From Chloroflexota bacterium (GTDB lineage: Bacteria > Chloroflexota > UBA6077), in the NCBI GenBank assembly GCA_021788565.1, contig JAJYKO010000112.1, positions 1 to 10,463 on the forward strand: a DNA stretch of 10,463 bases, written 5' to 3'. Below the pieces are notes generated by a model, which was not told where the DNA came from, did not search any database, and saw nothing but the letters and a program-made list of their open reading frames with translations. Below, piece after piece: positions 1 to 6,648 of the stretch (position 1 is its first letter; every line of letters begins with the position of its first letter). Made by a program: the position numbers and the translations under genes.

Positions 1-32
1 CGCCACGGGCGCTTCTCCCACCTTCTTGCCTC

Positions 33-62
33 TTGGCGCCCCGTGGCTCGCCAGGCTATACT
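33..62 (+). promoter_or_regulatory. Putative sigma-70-type promoter of the plsX operon
   Basis: A TTGGCG hexamer at 33-38 and a TATACT hexamer at 57-62 are separated by 18 bp. They match the TTGACA and TATAAT consensus at four and five of six positions. Transcription would begin near 69-70 and leave a leader of about 95 nt before the GTG start of plsX. Bases 1-32 show no recognisable gene end. The call rests on hexamer matching alone in a GC-rich background where TATACT stands out. It is plausible but unproven. Confidence 0.45.
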
Positions 63-95
63 ACCGGCACCAGAACGAGGGCGTGAGTGGGAGAC

Positions 96-120
96 GGGGC
101 GAGGCGTTCGCTTTCGCCCC
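96..120 (+). other. GC-rich leader hairpin upstream of plsX
   Basis: GGGGCGA at 96-102 is complementary to TCGCCCC at 114-120. The enclosed 11 bases can add a short inner GC pairing. The hairpin is followed by a pyrimidine-rich stretch (121-148) that is partly complementary to the purine-rich segment before the hairpin (about 84-105), so alternative foldings are possible. It lies within the expected 5' leader of the plsX transcript, about 45 nt before the start codon. No U-run follows, so it is not a typical intrinsic terminator. Its function is unknown. Confidence 0.4.
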
Positions 121-164
121 CCTCTCCCCCTCGCCCGCTCTTCCGCTCACACATCGGAGGTCCC

Positions 165-1190
165 GTGTCTGATTTCGCGGTTCGAATCGCCCTGGATGCG
201 ATGGGCGGTGACTTGGCCCCGGCCGTCGTCGTGGAAGGCGCCGTCGCGGCCGCCAGAGAACTCGGAATCGAGGTAGTTCTGGTCGGGCCGGACGAGGTCG
301 TGAAAGCCGAGCTCGCCAAGCATGACGTCTCCGGCTTGAGCCTACCAGTCGTCCACGCCGATGAGGTGGTGGGCATGGAGGAACACGCGGCGGCTACCGT
401 CCGCCACAAGCCAAACTCCTCCATCGCCGTGGGGATCAACCTGGTCAAACGAGGGGATGCTGCCGCGTTCGTCTCGGCCGGCAACAGCGGGGCAGTGATG
501 ACCGCCGCCCTCTTCGGCCTGGGTAGGATCTCGGGCGTAGAGCGCCCGGCCATTGGCACCGTATTCCCCACGTCGACCGGTCGCTGTTTCATCGTGGATG
601 TCGGCGCCAACGCGGACTGCAAGCCGGAATACCTGCTCCAGTTCGGCATCATGGGATCGGCCTTCGTGGAGCGCGTCCTCGGCGTTCAGCGGCCCCGAGT
701 CGGGCTGCTGAGCAACGGTGAGGAGGATACCAAGGGCAACGCCCTGGTTCAGGCCGCGCACCCGCTGCTGCGCGCGTCGGCCCTCAATTTCGTCGGCAAC
801 GTCGAGGGAAAGGATATCCCGAAGGGCATGGCCGACGTGGTGGTCACAGATGGCTTCTCCGGTAACGTCGTGATCAAGCTCAGCGAGGGAGTGGGCACCA
901 CTATCCTCGACATTCTCAAGGTGGAGCTGAGCGCCAAGATGACCTACAAGCTGGCGGCGCTAGTCCTGAAACCGGCTTTCCGGCAGGTCAAGAAGAGGAT
1001 GGATTACGCGGAGTATGGCGGCGCCAATTTGCTGGGAGTGAACGGCCCCGTGGTGATTGCCCACGGCAGGTCCAACACCCTGGCAATCAAGAACGCGCTT
1101 CGCGTGGCCAAGCAGTCCGTAGATCAGAAGCTGGTTGACGCCATCAAGTTCGGCGTCGCAGGGACAGCCCCGGCCGGCCGCCCTGATTAG
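165..1190 (+). CDS. plsX: Phosphate acyltransferase PlsX
   Basis: PlsX converts acyl-ACP and inorganic phosphate to acyl-phosphate. PlsY then uses acyl-phosphate to make lysophosphatidic acid, the first step of bacterial phospholipid synthesis; PlsX is a peripheral membrane enzyme. The predicted product has 341 residues, the family's usual length. Signature blocks are visible: IALDAMGGD (residues 8-16), SAGNSGAVMTAAL (104-116), VDVGANADCKP (144-154), LLSNGEEDTKG (181-191), VVTDGFSGNVVIKLSEG (226-242) and YGGANLLGVNG (284-294). I chose the GTG at 165 because GGAGG at 156-160 lies just upstream and the VRIALDAMGGD beginning is then close to the N-terminus. An in-frame ATG at 87 would add 26 low-complexity residues (S/P/R-rich) unlike the family. 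plsX is the first gene of the + strand unit, with fabF next. The family assignment is secure. Confidence 0.97.
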   Translation: MSDFAVRIALDAMGGDLAPAVVVEGAVAAARELGIEVVLVGPDEVVKAELAKHDVSGLSLPVVHADEVVGMEEHAAATVRHKPNSSIAVGINLVKRGDAAAFVSAGNSGAVMTAALFGLGRISGVERPAIGTVFPTSTGRCFIVDVGANADCKPEYLLQFGIMGSAFVERVLGVQRPRVGLLSNGEEDTKGNALVQAAHPLLRASALNFVGNVEGKDIPKGMADVVVTDGFSGNVVIKLSEGVGTTILDILKVELSAKMTYKLAALVLKPAFRQVKKRMDYAEYGGANLLGVNGPVVIAHGRSNTLAIKNALRVAKQSVDQKLVDAIKFGVAGTAPAGRPD

Positions 1191-1244
1191 CCATCCCTTT
1201 CTTTGCTCTCCTCGACACCACTACCCGATTGGACGGGGGATGCT

Positions 1245-2570
1245 GTGACTAACGACCTAACTTCTCGGCAATCGGCGAGGATGGACCCCGGTCCATTCTC
1301 GGAGTCGTTGCGCCAGTCGGCAACGATCACGTCTGTGCCCAGGGTAGTGATCACCGGGATGGGCGTCGTCAGCTCCCTCGGCCTCGGTGTGGAGCGGTAC
1401 TGGCGCATGCTCAAGGCCGGCGAAACCAACATTGGCCGAATCACTCACTTCGACCCCGCCCCTTTCACTTCGCAGCTGGCAGGCGAGGTGCACGACTTCA
1501 ACCCGGCTGACTGGATGGACGTCAAGGACGCCCGCCGCATGGCCCGCTTCAGCCACTTCGCGGTCGCGGCCGCCCGAATGGCTCTTGAAGATGCCGACCT
1601 CCGAATAAACGATGCGAATGCCGACCGCACAGGGGTCTACCTGGGCACCGGCATTGGAAGCCTCGGGGGGATCGCCGACGAGCACCAGGTTCTGGTGGGC
1701 CGAGGGCCATCCAGGGTTAGCCCTTTCTTCATACCCTCCGTGCTGCCCAACATGGCAGCCGCTCAGGTTGCCCGGATCACCGGAGCGAAGGGGTATAATT
1801 CCACTACAGTGACGGCATGCGCCGCCGCCACTCAAGCGATAGGCGAGGGGCTCGAGGTAGTCCGGCGCGGTGCGGCCGACGTCATGCTGGTAGGTGGCAC
1901 CGACGCTTCCATCTGCGCCCTGGGCTTGGCCGGTTTCTGCGCGGCCCGAGCCCTATCAACGCGGAACGACGATCCGAAGCATGCCAGCAGGCCCTTCGAC
2001 CTGAACCGCGACGGCTTCGTGCCGGGCGAAGGCGCAGCCGTTCTGGTGATAGAGACGCTGGAGGGGGCGTTGGCGCGAGGAGCTCGCATCTACGCGGAGC
2101 TGGCCGGCTTCGGCGCGTCGTCGGATTCCTACCACATGGTGGCTCCTGAGCCAGAGGGCAATGGAGCTGCACGGGCTATGCAAGCCGCTCTGGATAACGC
2201 CCGCGTTCGACCAGAGGAAGTGGACTACGTCAACGCCCACGGCACCTCGACTCCGCCGAACGACTCCACGGAGACAAAGGCCATAAAGCGTGTGTTCGGC
2301 GAGCACGCTCGCCGACTCGCCATCAGTTCGACCAAGTCGATGCTTGGTCACCTATTGGGGGCATCGGGGGCAGTCGAGGCCGTCGCCACGGCCATGACGT
2401 TGCGGGAAGGGTACGTCCACCCGACCATCAACCTCGAGACCCCCGATCCGGAGTGCGATCTGGATTATGTGCCCGCGGTTGGGCGGCGTGTAGATGCGCA
2501 CCTGGCCATCAGCAACTCCTTCGGCTTCGGTGGCCAGAATGCCTGTCTCGTCTTTAGGAAGTACCTCTAG
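1245..2570 (+). CDS. fabF: 3-oxoacyl-[acyl-carrier-protein] synthase II (FabF)
   Basis: FabF condenses malonyl-ACP with acyl-ACP in the elongation cycle of type II fatty acid synthesis. From the GTG at 1245 the product has 441 residues. The Cys-His-His triad is present: the cysteine in VTACAAATQA (C192), the histidine in NAHGTSTPPND (H332), and the histidine in TKSMLGHLLGASGA (H369) with its partner lysine (K364). The C-terminal glycine-rich NSFGFGGQNA block is also present. The start is uncertain. GTG 1245 has an upstream GGGGGA (1235-1240). TTG 1203 would add 14 residues without a clear ribosome site. GTG 1335 would give 411 residues, the usual FabF length, beginning directly at VPRVVITGMG, but no Shine-Dalgarno sequence precedes it. 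plsX ends 54 bp upstream; no fabH, fabD, fabG or acpP lies between them. The family and a complete active site are secure. Confidence 0.95.
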   Translation: MTNDLTSRQSARMDPGPFSESLRQSATITSVPRVVITGMGVVSSLGLGVERYWRMLKAGETNIGRITHFDPAPFTSQLAGEVHDFNPADWMDVKDARRMARFSHFAVAAARMALEDADLRINDANADRTGVYLGTGIGSLGGIADEHQVLVGRGPSRVSPFFIPSVLPNMAAAQVARITGAKGYNSTTVTACAAATQAIGEGLEVVRRGAADVMLVGGTDASICALGLAGFCAARALSTRNDDPKHASRPFDLNRDGFVPGEGAAVLVIETLEGALARGARIYAELAGFGASSDSYHMVAPEPEGNGAARAMQAALDNARVRPEEVDYVNAHGTSTPPNDSTETKAIKRVFGEHARRLAISSTKSMLGHLLGASGAVEAVATAMTLREGYVHPTINLETPDPECDLDYVPAVGRRVDAHLAISNSFGFGGQNACLVFRKYL

Positions 2571-2584
2571 AATAGGGTGGGCTA

Positions 2585-3310
2585 ATGCAAATTGTCGTAA
2601 ACGAGGCGTATGTCCGAGGAAAGGTCAGGATCGGTAACTACATCCATTGGGCGTCCATGGCTCTGCTGATCATAGGCTTCGTTCTCTCCCTGCCGTTCAC
2701 TAACCAGTACATCCAACAGCGGACAGCCATCTTCGCCGCCTACGCCGCACTGATCGGTGCCCTGTTGCTTCTCAATTTCGGGCGCACCTTCACTCGACGT
2801 TGGGGCGGGAAGTTCCGGCAGGACCAGTGGCTGATCCCCAATCTTAAGGGATTGGACAGCAAGGCCACTCTCTTCAACTTCCCATCCCCGAATCTGCCGG
2901 ACCACATCCTGGTTGCGCCGAGCGGCCTGTACGTCCTGGTGCCAAAGTCCAACGGGGGTAAAGTGCGGTTCGACGGCTCACGCTGGTCGCGAGGTGGCAC
3001 AGGCAGCAGCGTATTCCGCGGTCTCCTGGAGGGGGGCATGGGCAATCCGATCGAGGACGTCCGCAAAGCCGTATCCCTCCTGGCGGCCTACTTGAAGACG
3101 CACGGCTCAGAGGAGATGGTCAGTGGTCTGGAGGCTCGCCCGGTCATCGTCTTCACCAACCCGGGCGTGCAGCTAGATGTTCGGAACTCCCAGATCCCGG
3201 TCGTGACCACCAAGGAGCTCAAGTCGCTCTTCCGGAGGGCAAAGCCAGCCCTGTCAGACCAGAAGATCGAGGAGTTAAAGCAGGTGATCGGTCGAGAGGT
3301 AGCCCAGTGA
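2585..3310 (+). CDS. Membrane protein with degenerate NERD-like domain
   Basis: This 241-residue protein has two hydrophobic segments near its N-terminus (about residues 22-39 and 47-65) and a soluble C-terminal half, probably cytoplasmic. Residues about 105-215 resemble the NERD (nuclease-related) domain: DHILVAPSGLYVLVPKSNGG at 106-125, an NPIEDVRKAVSLLAAYL block at 154-170, and a late strand ARPVIVF at 184-190. NERD nucleases of the restriction-endonuclease fold carry D...E-x-K. Here D106 and K121 are in place, but the expected glutamate is V119 and the usual NPxxQ glutamine is D158. Nuclease activity therefore looks lost. ATG 2585 follows an AGGGTGG sequence (2574-2580), 14 bp after fabF, and the end overlaps the thioesterase gene by 4 bp, so expression is probably coupled. 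The cellular role is unknown. The NERD match is my recognition of the pattern and has not been checked by a profile search. Confidence 0.8.
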   Translation: MQIVVNEAYVRGKVRIGNYIHWASMALLIIGFVLSLPFTNQYIQQRTAIFAAYAALIGALLLLNFGRTFTRRWGGKFRQDQWLIPNLKGLDSKATLFNFPSPNLPDHILVAPSGLYVLVPKSNGGKVRFDGSRWSRGGTGSSVFRGLLEGGMGNPIEDVRKAVSLLAAYLKTHGSEEMVSGLEARPVIVFTNPGVQLDVRNSQIPVVTTKELKSLFRRAKPALSDQKIEELKQVIGREVAQ

Positions 3311-3759
3311 CGCAGGAGCTCGCCCGGCAGGTGGGGTCCCGCCACTGCTTCGTCTGCGGGCAGGAAAACCCTATCGGGCTGAAGGTGCAGTTCTACCAGC
3401 AGGGTGATCAGGTGGTCACCTACTTCACTCCAGGTCCCGAGCATCAGGGTTACCCGGACCGAATGCATGGCGGAATCGCGGCGACACTCCTGGACGAGAC
3501 GGTGGGCAGGGCGGGCTTCATCTATGGGTTCTGGACTTTCACAATTGATTTCCACATCAAGTATCGCAAGCCGATTCCCCTCGGCGAGCAGATCATGGTG
3601 GTGGGCGAGATGACCAAGGACCGCGGTCGCGCCATTGAGGCCAGAGGGAAGATACTGCTGGCCGACGGCTCCGTAGCCATGGAAGGAAGCGGCACTTTCA
3701 TTAAGATCAAGCCTGACGAGCTCCGCAGGCTGGAGGAAGAGCTCGGGGGCCTCGAATAG
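3307..3759 (+). CDS. PaaI-type hotdog-fold thioesterase
   Basis: This 150-residue protein has the single-domain hotdog layout of the PaaI/4HBT thioesterases, which hydrolyse acyl-CoA or related acyl-thioesters, usually as tetramers. The signature block HGGIAATLLDETVGRA spans residues 54-69, with D63/E64 at the position of the usual catalytic acid. The strand YRKPIPLGEQIMVVGEM (87-103) and the closing strand GSGTFIKIKP follow. An N-terminal CFVCG motif (C14, C17), common in this subgroup, precedes NPIGLKVQF. The GTG start overlaps the previous stop as GTGA (3307-3310), with GAGAGG at 3294-3299 serving as ribosome site. A location after plsX and fabF suggests acyl-chain turnover or editing, but the substrate cannot be read from sequence. 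Length and motifs indicate an intact gene. Confidence 0.9.
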   Translation: MTQELARQVGSRHCFVCGQENPIGLKVQFYQQGDQVVTYFTPGPEHQGYPDRMHGGIAATLLDETVGRAGFIYGFWTFTIDFHIKYRKPIPLGEQIMVVGEMTKDRGRAIEARGKILLADGSVAMEGSGTFIKIKPDELRRLEEELGGLE

Positions 3760-3768
3760 GAGAACGCG

Positions 3769-6303
3769 TTGAAGCGGTCCGCCTTCGCTGCCCGGGTCTG
3801 TCTCCTAATCGCGGCCCTGGTCCTCTCCTCACTTCTGGCTGTCCTCCCACTCACGCCTCCTTCCGCAGCAAGCCACTGGATTGCTCCCGCCCACGCCGAA
3901 ACCATCTCGAGCGCTTCACCTCCCGCCGAACTGCTCGTGAAGCCGCGGGGAGACAACCAGGAACTTCTGGCATCTATCCATGCCGATTTTCCCGTGACCG
4001 TAACGGGTCACGTCAAGGCGCTGGGCGTGGTTCGACTTGGAGTACCCGCAGAACGCAAAGCGGAAGCACTCTCTCTCCTCAAGCGCGATCCACAGGTGGA
4101 ATGGGCAGAACCTGACCACCTGCGCAGCGCCATGACGATCCCGAACGACCAACTCTACAAGCAGTTCCAGTGGAACCTCCGTACGATAGGCATGGAGCAG
4201 GCCTGGAACATCACCACCGGCAGCTCGAACGTGATCGTGGCCGTCCTGGACACCGGGGTGGATATCACGCACCCCGACCTGGCGGGAAAACTCATTCCCG
4301 GCTATGACTTCCTGAACGATACCCCTGACCCTGCCGACGACAGCGGCCACGGCACTCACGACATCGGGATCATCGGTGCTGCGTCCAACAACAACCTGGG
4401 AATAGCCGGCATGGACTGGCAATCTCCCATTATGCCGCTGAAGGTCCTCAACTCCAGCGGTGTCGGCCCCGACTCGGCGATATCCCGCGGAATCATCTAT
4501 GCCGTCGATCACGGTGCCCGGGTCATCAATATGAGCTTCGGAAGCCCCAACACGTCGCAGACCCTCGCGGCCGCGGTTCGCTACGCCTACGATAAGGGGG
4601 CCGTGCTGGTGGCTGCCGCCGGAAACACCGCAAAGCTGGACAACGCCGTCATCTATCCCGCGGCCTTCGAACAGGTGCTGGCGGTGGGAGCCACCGACGA
4701 GTCGGACAAGATCGCTGATTTCTCTCAGCATCACTCCTACGTGGGGGTGAGCGCGCCGGGAGTCCACATCGTCAGCACCTTCTGGCGAGGCGCAGGCTAC
4801 GGCAGCTACGTCTCCGCCAGCGGCACCTCGGAGGCGGCGCCCGAGGTGTCCGGACTCGCGGCCCTGGTCCTCGCGGCCAACCCCGCCCTGACCAACAAGC
4901 AGGTCACGCAAATCATAGAGAGCACCGCTGACGATCTGGGCGCTCCGGGAAAGGACGAGTACTACGGCACCGGGCGGATCGACGCACGGAAGGCGCTGCT
5001 AGCTGCTAAACCAGCGGGCGCCCAGGCACCCAGTCCGGCTCCGACAATGCCGGGTCCGACCCCAACCCCGGCCCCGGCCACCCCTCCCGTGGCCCTGCCT
5101 CGCACGGTCTGGTACTTCGCCGAGGGAAGCACGGAGAGCCCCTTCGACCTCTGGCTACTGCTCCAGAACCCTAACACTACACCTGCAACGGCCAAGATCA
5201 CCTACATGAAGGCTGACGGCTCGCAGCAAACCCAGGAGTTGGCGTTGCTGGCGACCTCACGCAGGTCCATCTACGTAAATCAGGTCGTCCCCAATGCCGA
5301 GGTCTCCATGAAAGTGGAGTCGGACTCCCTCATCTTCGCCGAGCGCGCCATGTACTTCGGCCACGATGGCCACGATTCCATCGGAGCCTCCACGCCTTCG
5401 AAGACCTGGTACATGGCCGATGGCAACACGCGCAGTGGCTTCGATACCTGGATCTTGCTGCAGAACCCTCAGACAGTACCGGCCAACGTCACCCTTACCT
5501 TCCTGACCTCGGAAGGTAAGCGCGTGACTTCGTCGCTTCTGGTCCCGCCCGGCTTCCGTCAGAGCGTCTACGTCAACGAGATCGTGGCCAACGCGGACCT
5601 CTCCACCATCGTATCCTCTGACCAGCCGATAATCGCCGAGCGGGCTATGTACTTCGGCAACGGCGGCGGTCATGGAGGCCTGGCGGCCAGCCAACCCGCC
5701 AGGACCTGGTACCTTGCTGGCGGCACCACCGAGAAGGGTTACGATTGCTGGCTGCTGGCCCTGAACCCCAATGCGACGACCGCCAACATCAAGGTGACCT
5801 ACATGATGGAGGACGGCTCCACCATGGCCAGCTACTACGCCATTCCACCGAATAGCCGATCCAGCATCCATGTGAACGAGGCGATCCCGGCCACCCGGTT
5901 CGGCGCGCGAGTGGAGTCCGACCAGCCTATCGTCGTCGAGCGCTCCACCTACTTCGCGGGCGGAAAGGGCGGCCAGAACATCGTGGCCAGCCCGCTGCCG
6001 GCCCGTGAGTGGTACCTGCCGGAGGGATCCACCAAGGCTCCGTTCCACGAGGTCATCAGTGTTCTGAACCCATCCGATCAGGCGGCGAACCTGGCGGTCA
6101 CGTTCATGAAGACGGATGGGAGTTCCGAGGTCCGCAATTTCAGCATGAACCCCACCTCGATCCTCACACTCGACGTCAACAAGCTGCTTCCGGACACGGA
6201 GGCATCGACCAAGGTGACCTCGGACGTGCCGGTCGCCGTGGAAAGGTCCATGTACTTCTCCGACGGGATGGGTGGCACCAGTTCCCCCGGCATCCCCCGG
6301 TGA
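3769..6303 (+). CDS. Secreted subtilisin-family (S8) serine protease with four C-terminal repeats
   Basis: This 844-residue product starts at TTG 3769, with AGGAGA at 3758-3763, 9 bp after the thioesterase gene. Domains in order: a signal peptide (about 1-43; basic start, hydrophobic core, likely cut after AHA); an I9-like inhibitory propeptide (about 52-118); an S8 catalytic domain (about 125-410); a proline/threonine-rich linker (about 417-443); and four ~100-residue repeats (448-844). The catalytic triad is complete: D161 in VAVLDTG, H194 in SGHGTH and S354 in SGTSEAAP; the oxyanion asparagine is N286 in AAAGN. Three positions beside the active site are unusually acidic: HGTHD (D198, usually V) and GTSEAAPE (E355, usually M; E359, usually H). 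No LPxTG motif, transmembrane anchor or S-layer domain is seen at the C-terminus, so the enzyme is probably released or held by its repeats. The substrate is unknown. The I9 call is by pattern only. Confidence 0.93.
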   Translation: MKRSAFAARVCLLIAALVLSSLLAVLPLTPPSAASHWIAPAHAETISSASPPAELLVKPRGDNQELLASIHADFPVTVTGHVKALGVVRLGVPAERKAEALSLLKRDPQVEWAEPDHLRSAMTIPNDQLYKQFQWNLRTIGMEQAWNITTGSSNVIVAVLDTGVDITHPDLAGKLIPGYDFLNDTPDPADDSGHGTHDIGIIGAASNNNLGIAGMDWQSPIMPLKVLNSSGVGPDSAISRGIIYAVDHGARVINMSFGSPNTSQTLAAAVRYAYDKGAVLVAAAGNTAKLDNAVIYPAAFEQVLAVGATDESDKIADFSQHHSYVGVSAPGVHIVSTFWRGAGYGSYVSASGTSEAAPEVSGLAALVLAANPALTNKQVTQIIESTADDLGAPGKDEYYGTGRIDARKALLAAKPAGAQAPSPAPTMPGPTPTPAPATPPVALPRTVWYFAEGSTESPFDLWLLLQNPNTTPATAKITYMKADGSQQTQELALLATSRRSIYVNQVVPNAEVSMKVESDSLIFAERAMYFGHDGHDSIGASTPSKTWYMADGNTRSGFDTWILLQNPQTVPANVTLTFLTSEGKRVTSSLLVPPGFRQSVYVNEIVANADLSTIVSSDQPIIAERAMYFGNGGGHGGLAASQPARTWYLAGGTTEKGYDCWLLALNPNATTANIKVTYMMEDGSTMASYYAIPPNSRSSIHVNEAIPATRFGARVESDQPIVVERSTYFAGGKGGQNIVASPLPAREWYLPEGSTKAPFHEVISVLNPSDQAANLAVTFMKTDGSSEVRNFSMNPTSILTLDVNKLLPDTEASTKVTSDVPVAVERSMYFSDGMGGTSSPGIPR
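5110..6300 (+). repeat. Four tandem ~100-residue W-Y-x-A-x-G repeats in the protease
   Basis: Four in-frame units begin at W448 (5110), W547 (5407), W647 (5707) and W748 (6010), giving spacings of 99, 100 and 101 residues. Each opens with WY[FML]-x-[EDG]-G-[SNT]-T, continues through LQNP/LNPN, an ITYM/LTFL strand followed by a DGS- or SEG-type turn, and a [YH]VNE/Q box or its DVNK variant, and ends with ERAMYF, ERSTYF or ERSMYF. The units differ considerably at the amino-acid level, so the array is old, not a recent tandem duplication. The pattern suggests beta-sandwich modules. I associate similar repeats with secreted proteins of Actinomycetota and Chloroflexota and with DUF5719-type domains, but this is from memory. 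A role in surface or substrate binding is inference. Confidence 0.85.
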
Positions 6304-6307
6304 TCGG

Positions 6308-6427
6308 GATCAGGGGTCGGGGAACAGGGGTCCGAGATCAGGGGACACGGAGCAGAAATACCGCGTTCATCCTATCAATCCTGTTTCTGACCCCTGATCC
6401 CCGTTCCCAGCTTCCTGTCCCCTGACC
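6308..6427. repeat. Long imperfect inverted repeat of GATCAGGGG-like units
   Basis: GATCAGGGG occurs at 6308-6316 and 6336-6344, with a related ACAGGGG at 6324-6330. The opposite orientation appears as CCCCTGATC at 6391-6399 and CCCCTGACC at 6419-6427. The inner pair is a perfect 9-bp complement, extended by CAGAAA (6353-6358) against TTTCTG (6384-6389); the outer pair has one mismatch. The whole can fold into a long interrupted hairpin beginning 4 bp after the protease stop codon. A TTTT run follows at 6432-6435. It resembles intergenic repeats of the TGATCAGGGG/CCCCTGATCA type that I recall from many environmental genomes. It may act as a transcription terminator or RNA stabiliser at the operon end, or simply be a dispersed repeat. 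Confidence 0.7.
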
Positions 6428-6429
6428 AC

Positions 6430-6648
6430 AGTTTTGGAAATAAGTACAGCCACTTAAACCGCGAAGAAGCGTTGTGGTAACCTATATGGACAGGTATGAT
6501 TCCAGCGCGCTCTTCGGGCACGGGCGATGCCGGTAGCCTCCAACGCTGGCACGAACAACCTGGTACGTGATCCAGGGGCGCGCTGCACGCAGCCGCTGGG
6601 ATTCTCTGACGTTTCCCAGCACATTGAAAGGGAGGGTTACCGCTACCG
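6430..6648 (+). promoter_or_regulatory. Non-coding, potentially structured leader upstream of the TerC-family gene
   Basis: No convincing gene lies here. Hairpins that can be drawn are CCAGCG (6502-6507) with CGCTGG (6544-6549), enclosing GGCA/TGCC (6517-6520/6528-6531); CCTGG (6559-6563) with CCAGG (6572-6576); and GCTGGGA (6595-6601) with TCCCAGC (6614-6620). The last sits just before the ribosome site GGGAGGG (6630-6636). TATATG at 6483-6488 could be a -10 element but has no good -35 at the right distance; TTTTGG/TTAAAC (6432-6437/6454-6459) is another weak candidate. TerC-type genes are often controlled by the yybP-ykoY manganese riboswitch, but I do not find its GGGGAGTAG core. A regulatory leader is therefore a hypothesis. 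Confidence 0.35.

Noticed and set aside
87..164. N-terminal extension of PlsX from the ATG at 87
   Set aside because: The 26 extra residues are low-complexity and overlap the leader hairpin. The GTG at 165 has a good GGAGG site and fits the family N-terminus.
56..652. Minus-strand open frame opposite plsX
   Set aside because: Its translation is rich in T, A, S and P without motifs and lies fully antisense to the conserved PlsX blocks.
3916..4911. 331-codon minus-strand frame opposite the protease domain
   Set aside because: The opposite strand encodes an intact S8 triad. The antisense product has no recognisable domain or ribosome site.
6009..6425. Open frame overlapping the protease end and reading into the inverted repeat
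   Set aside because: It is out of frame with the fourth protease repeat. Its tail of R/G/D-rich residues is simply the translated GATCAGGGG repeat.
6308..6427. CRISPR array or insertion-sequence end
   Set aside because: The repeat units are short, in both orientations and without regular spacers, and no transposase or cas gene is nearby.
6430..6648. yybP-ykoY manganese riboswitch
   Set aside because: Expected from the downstream TerC-family gene, but the conserved GGGGAGTAG segment and the matching GCAAGACC-type segment are not found. It is kept only as an unassigned structured leader.
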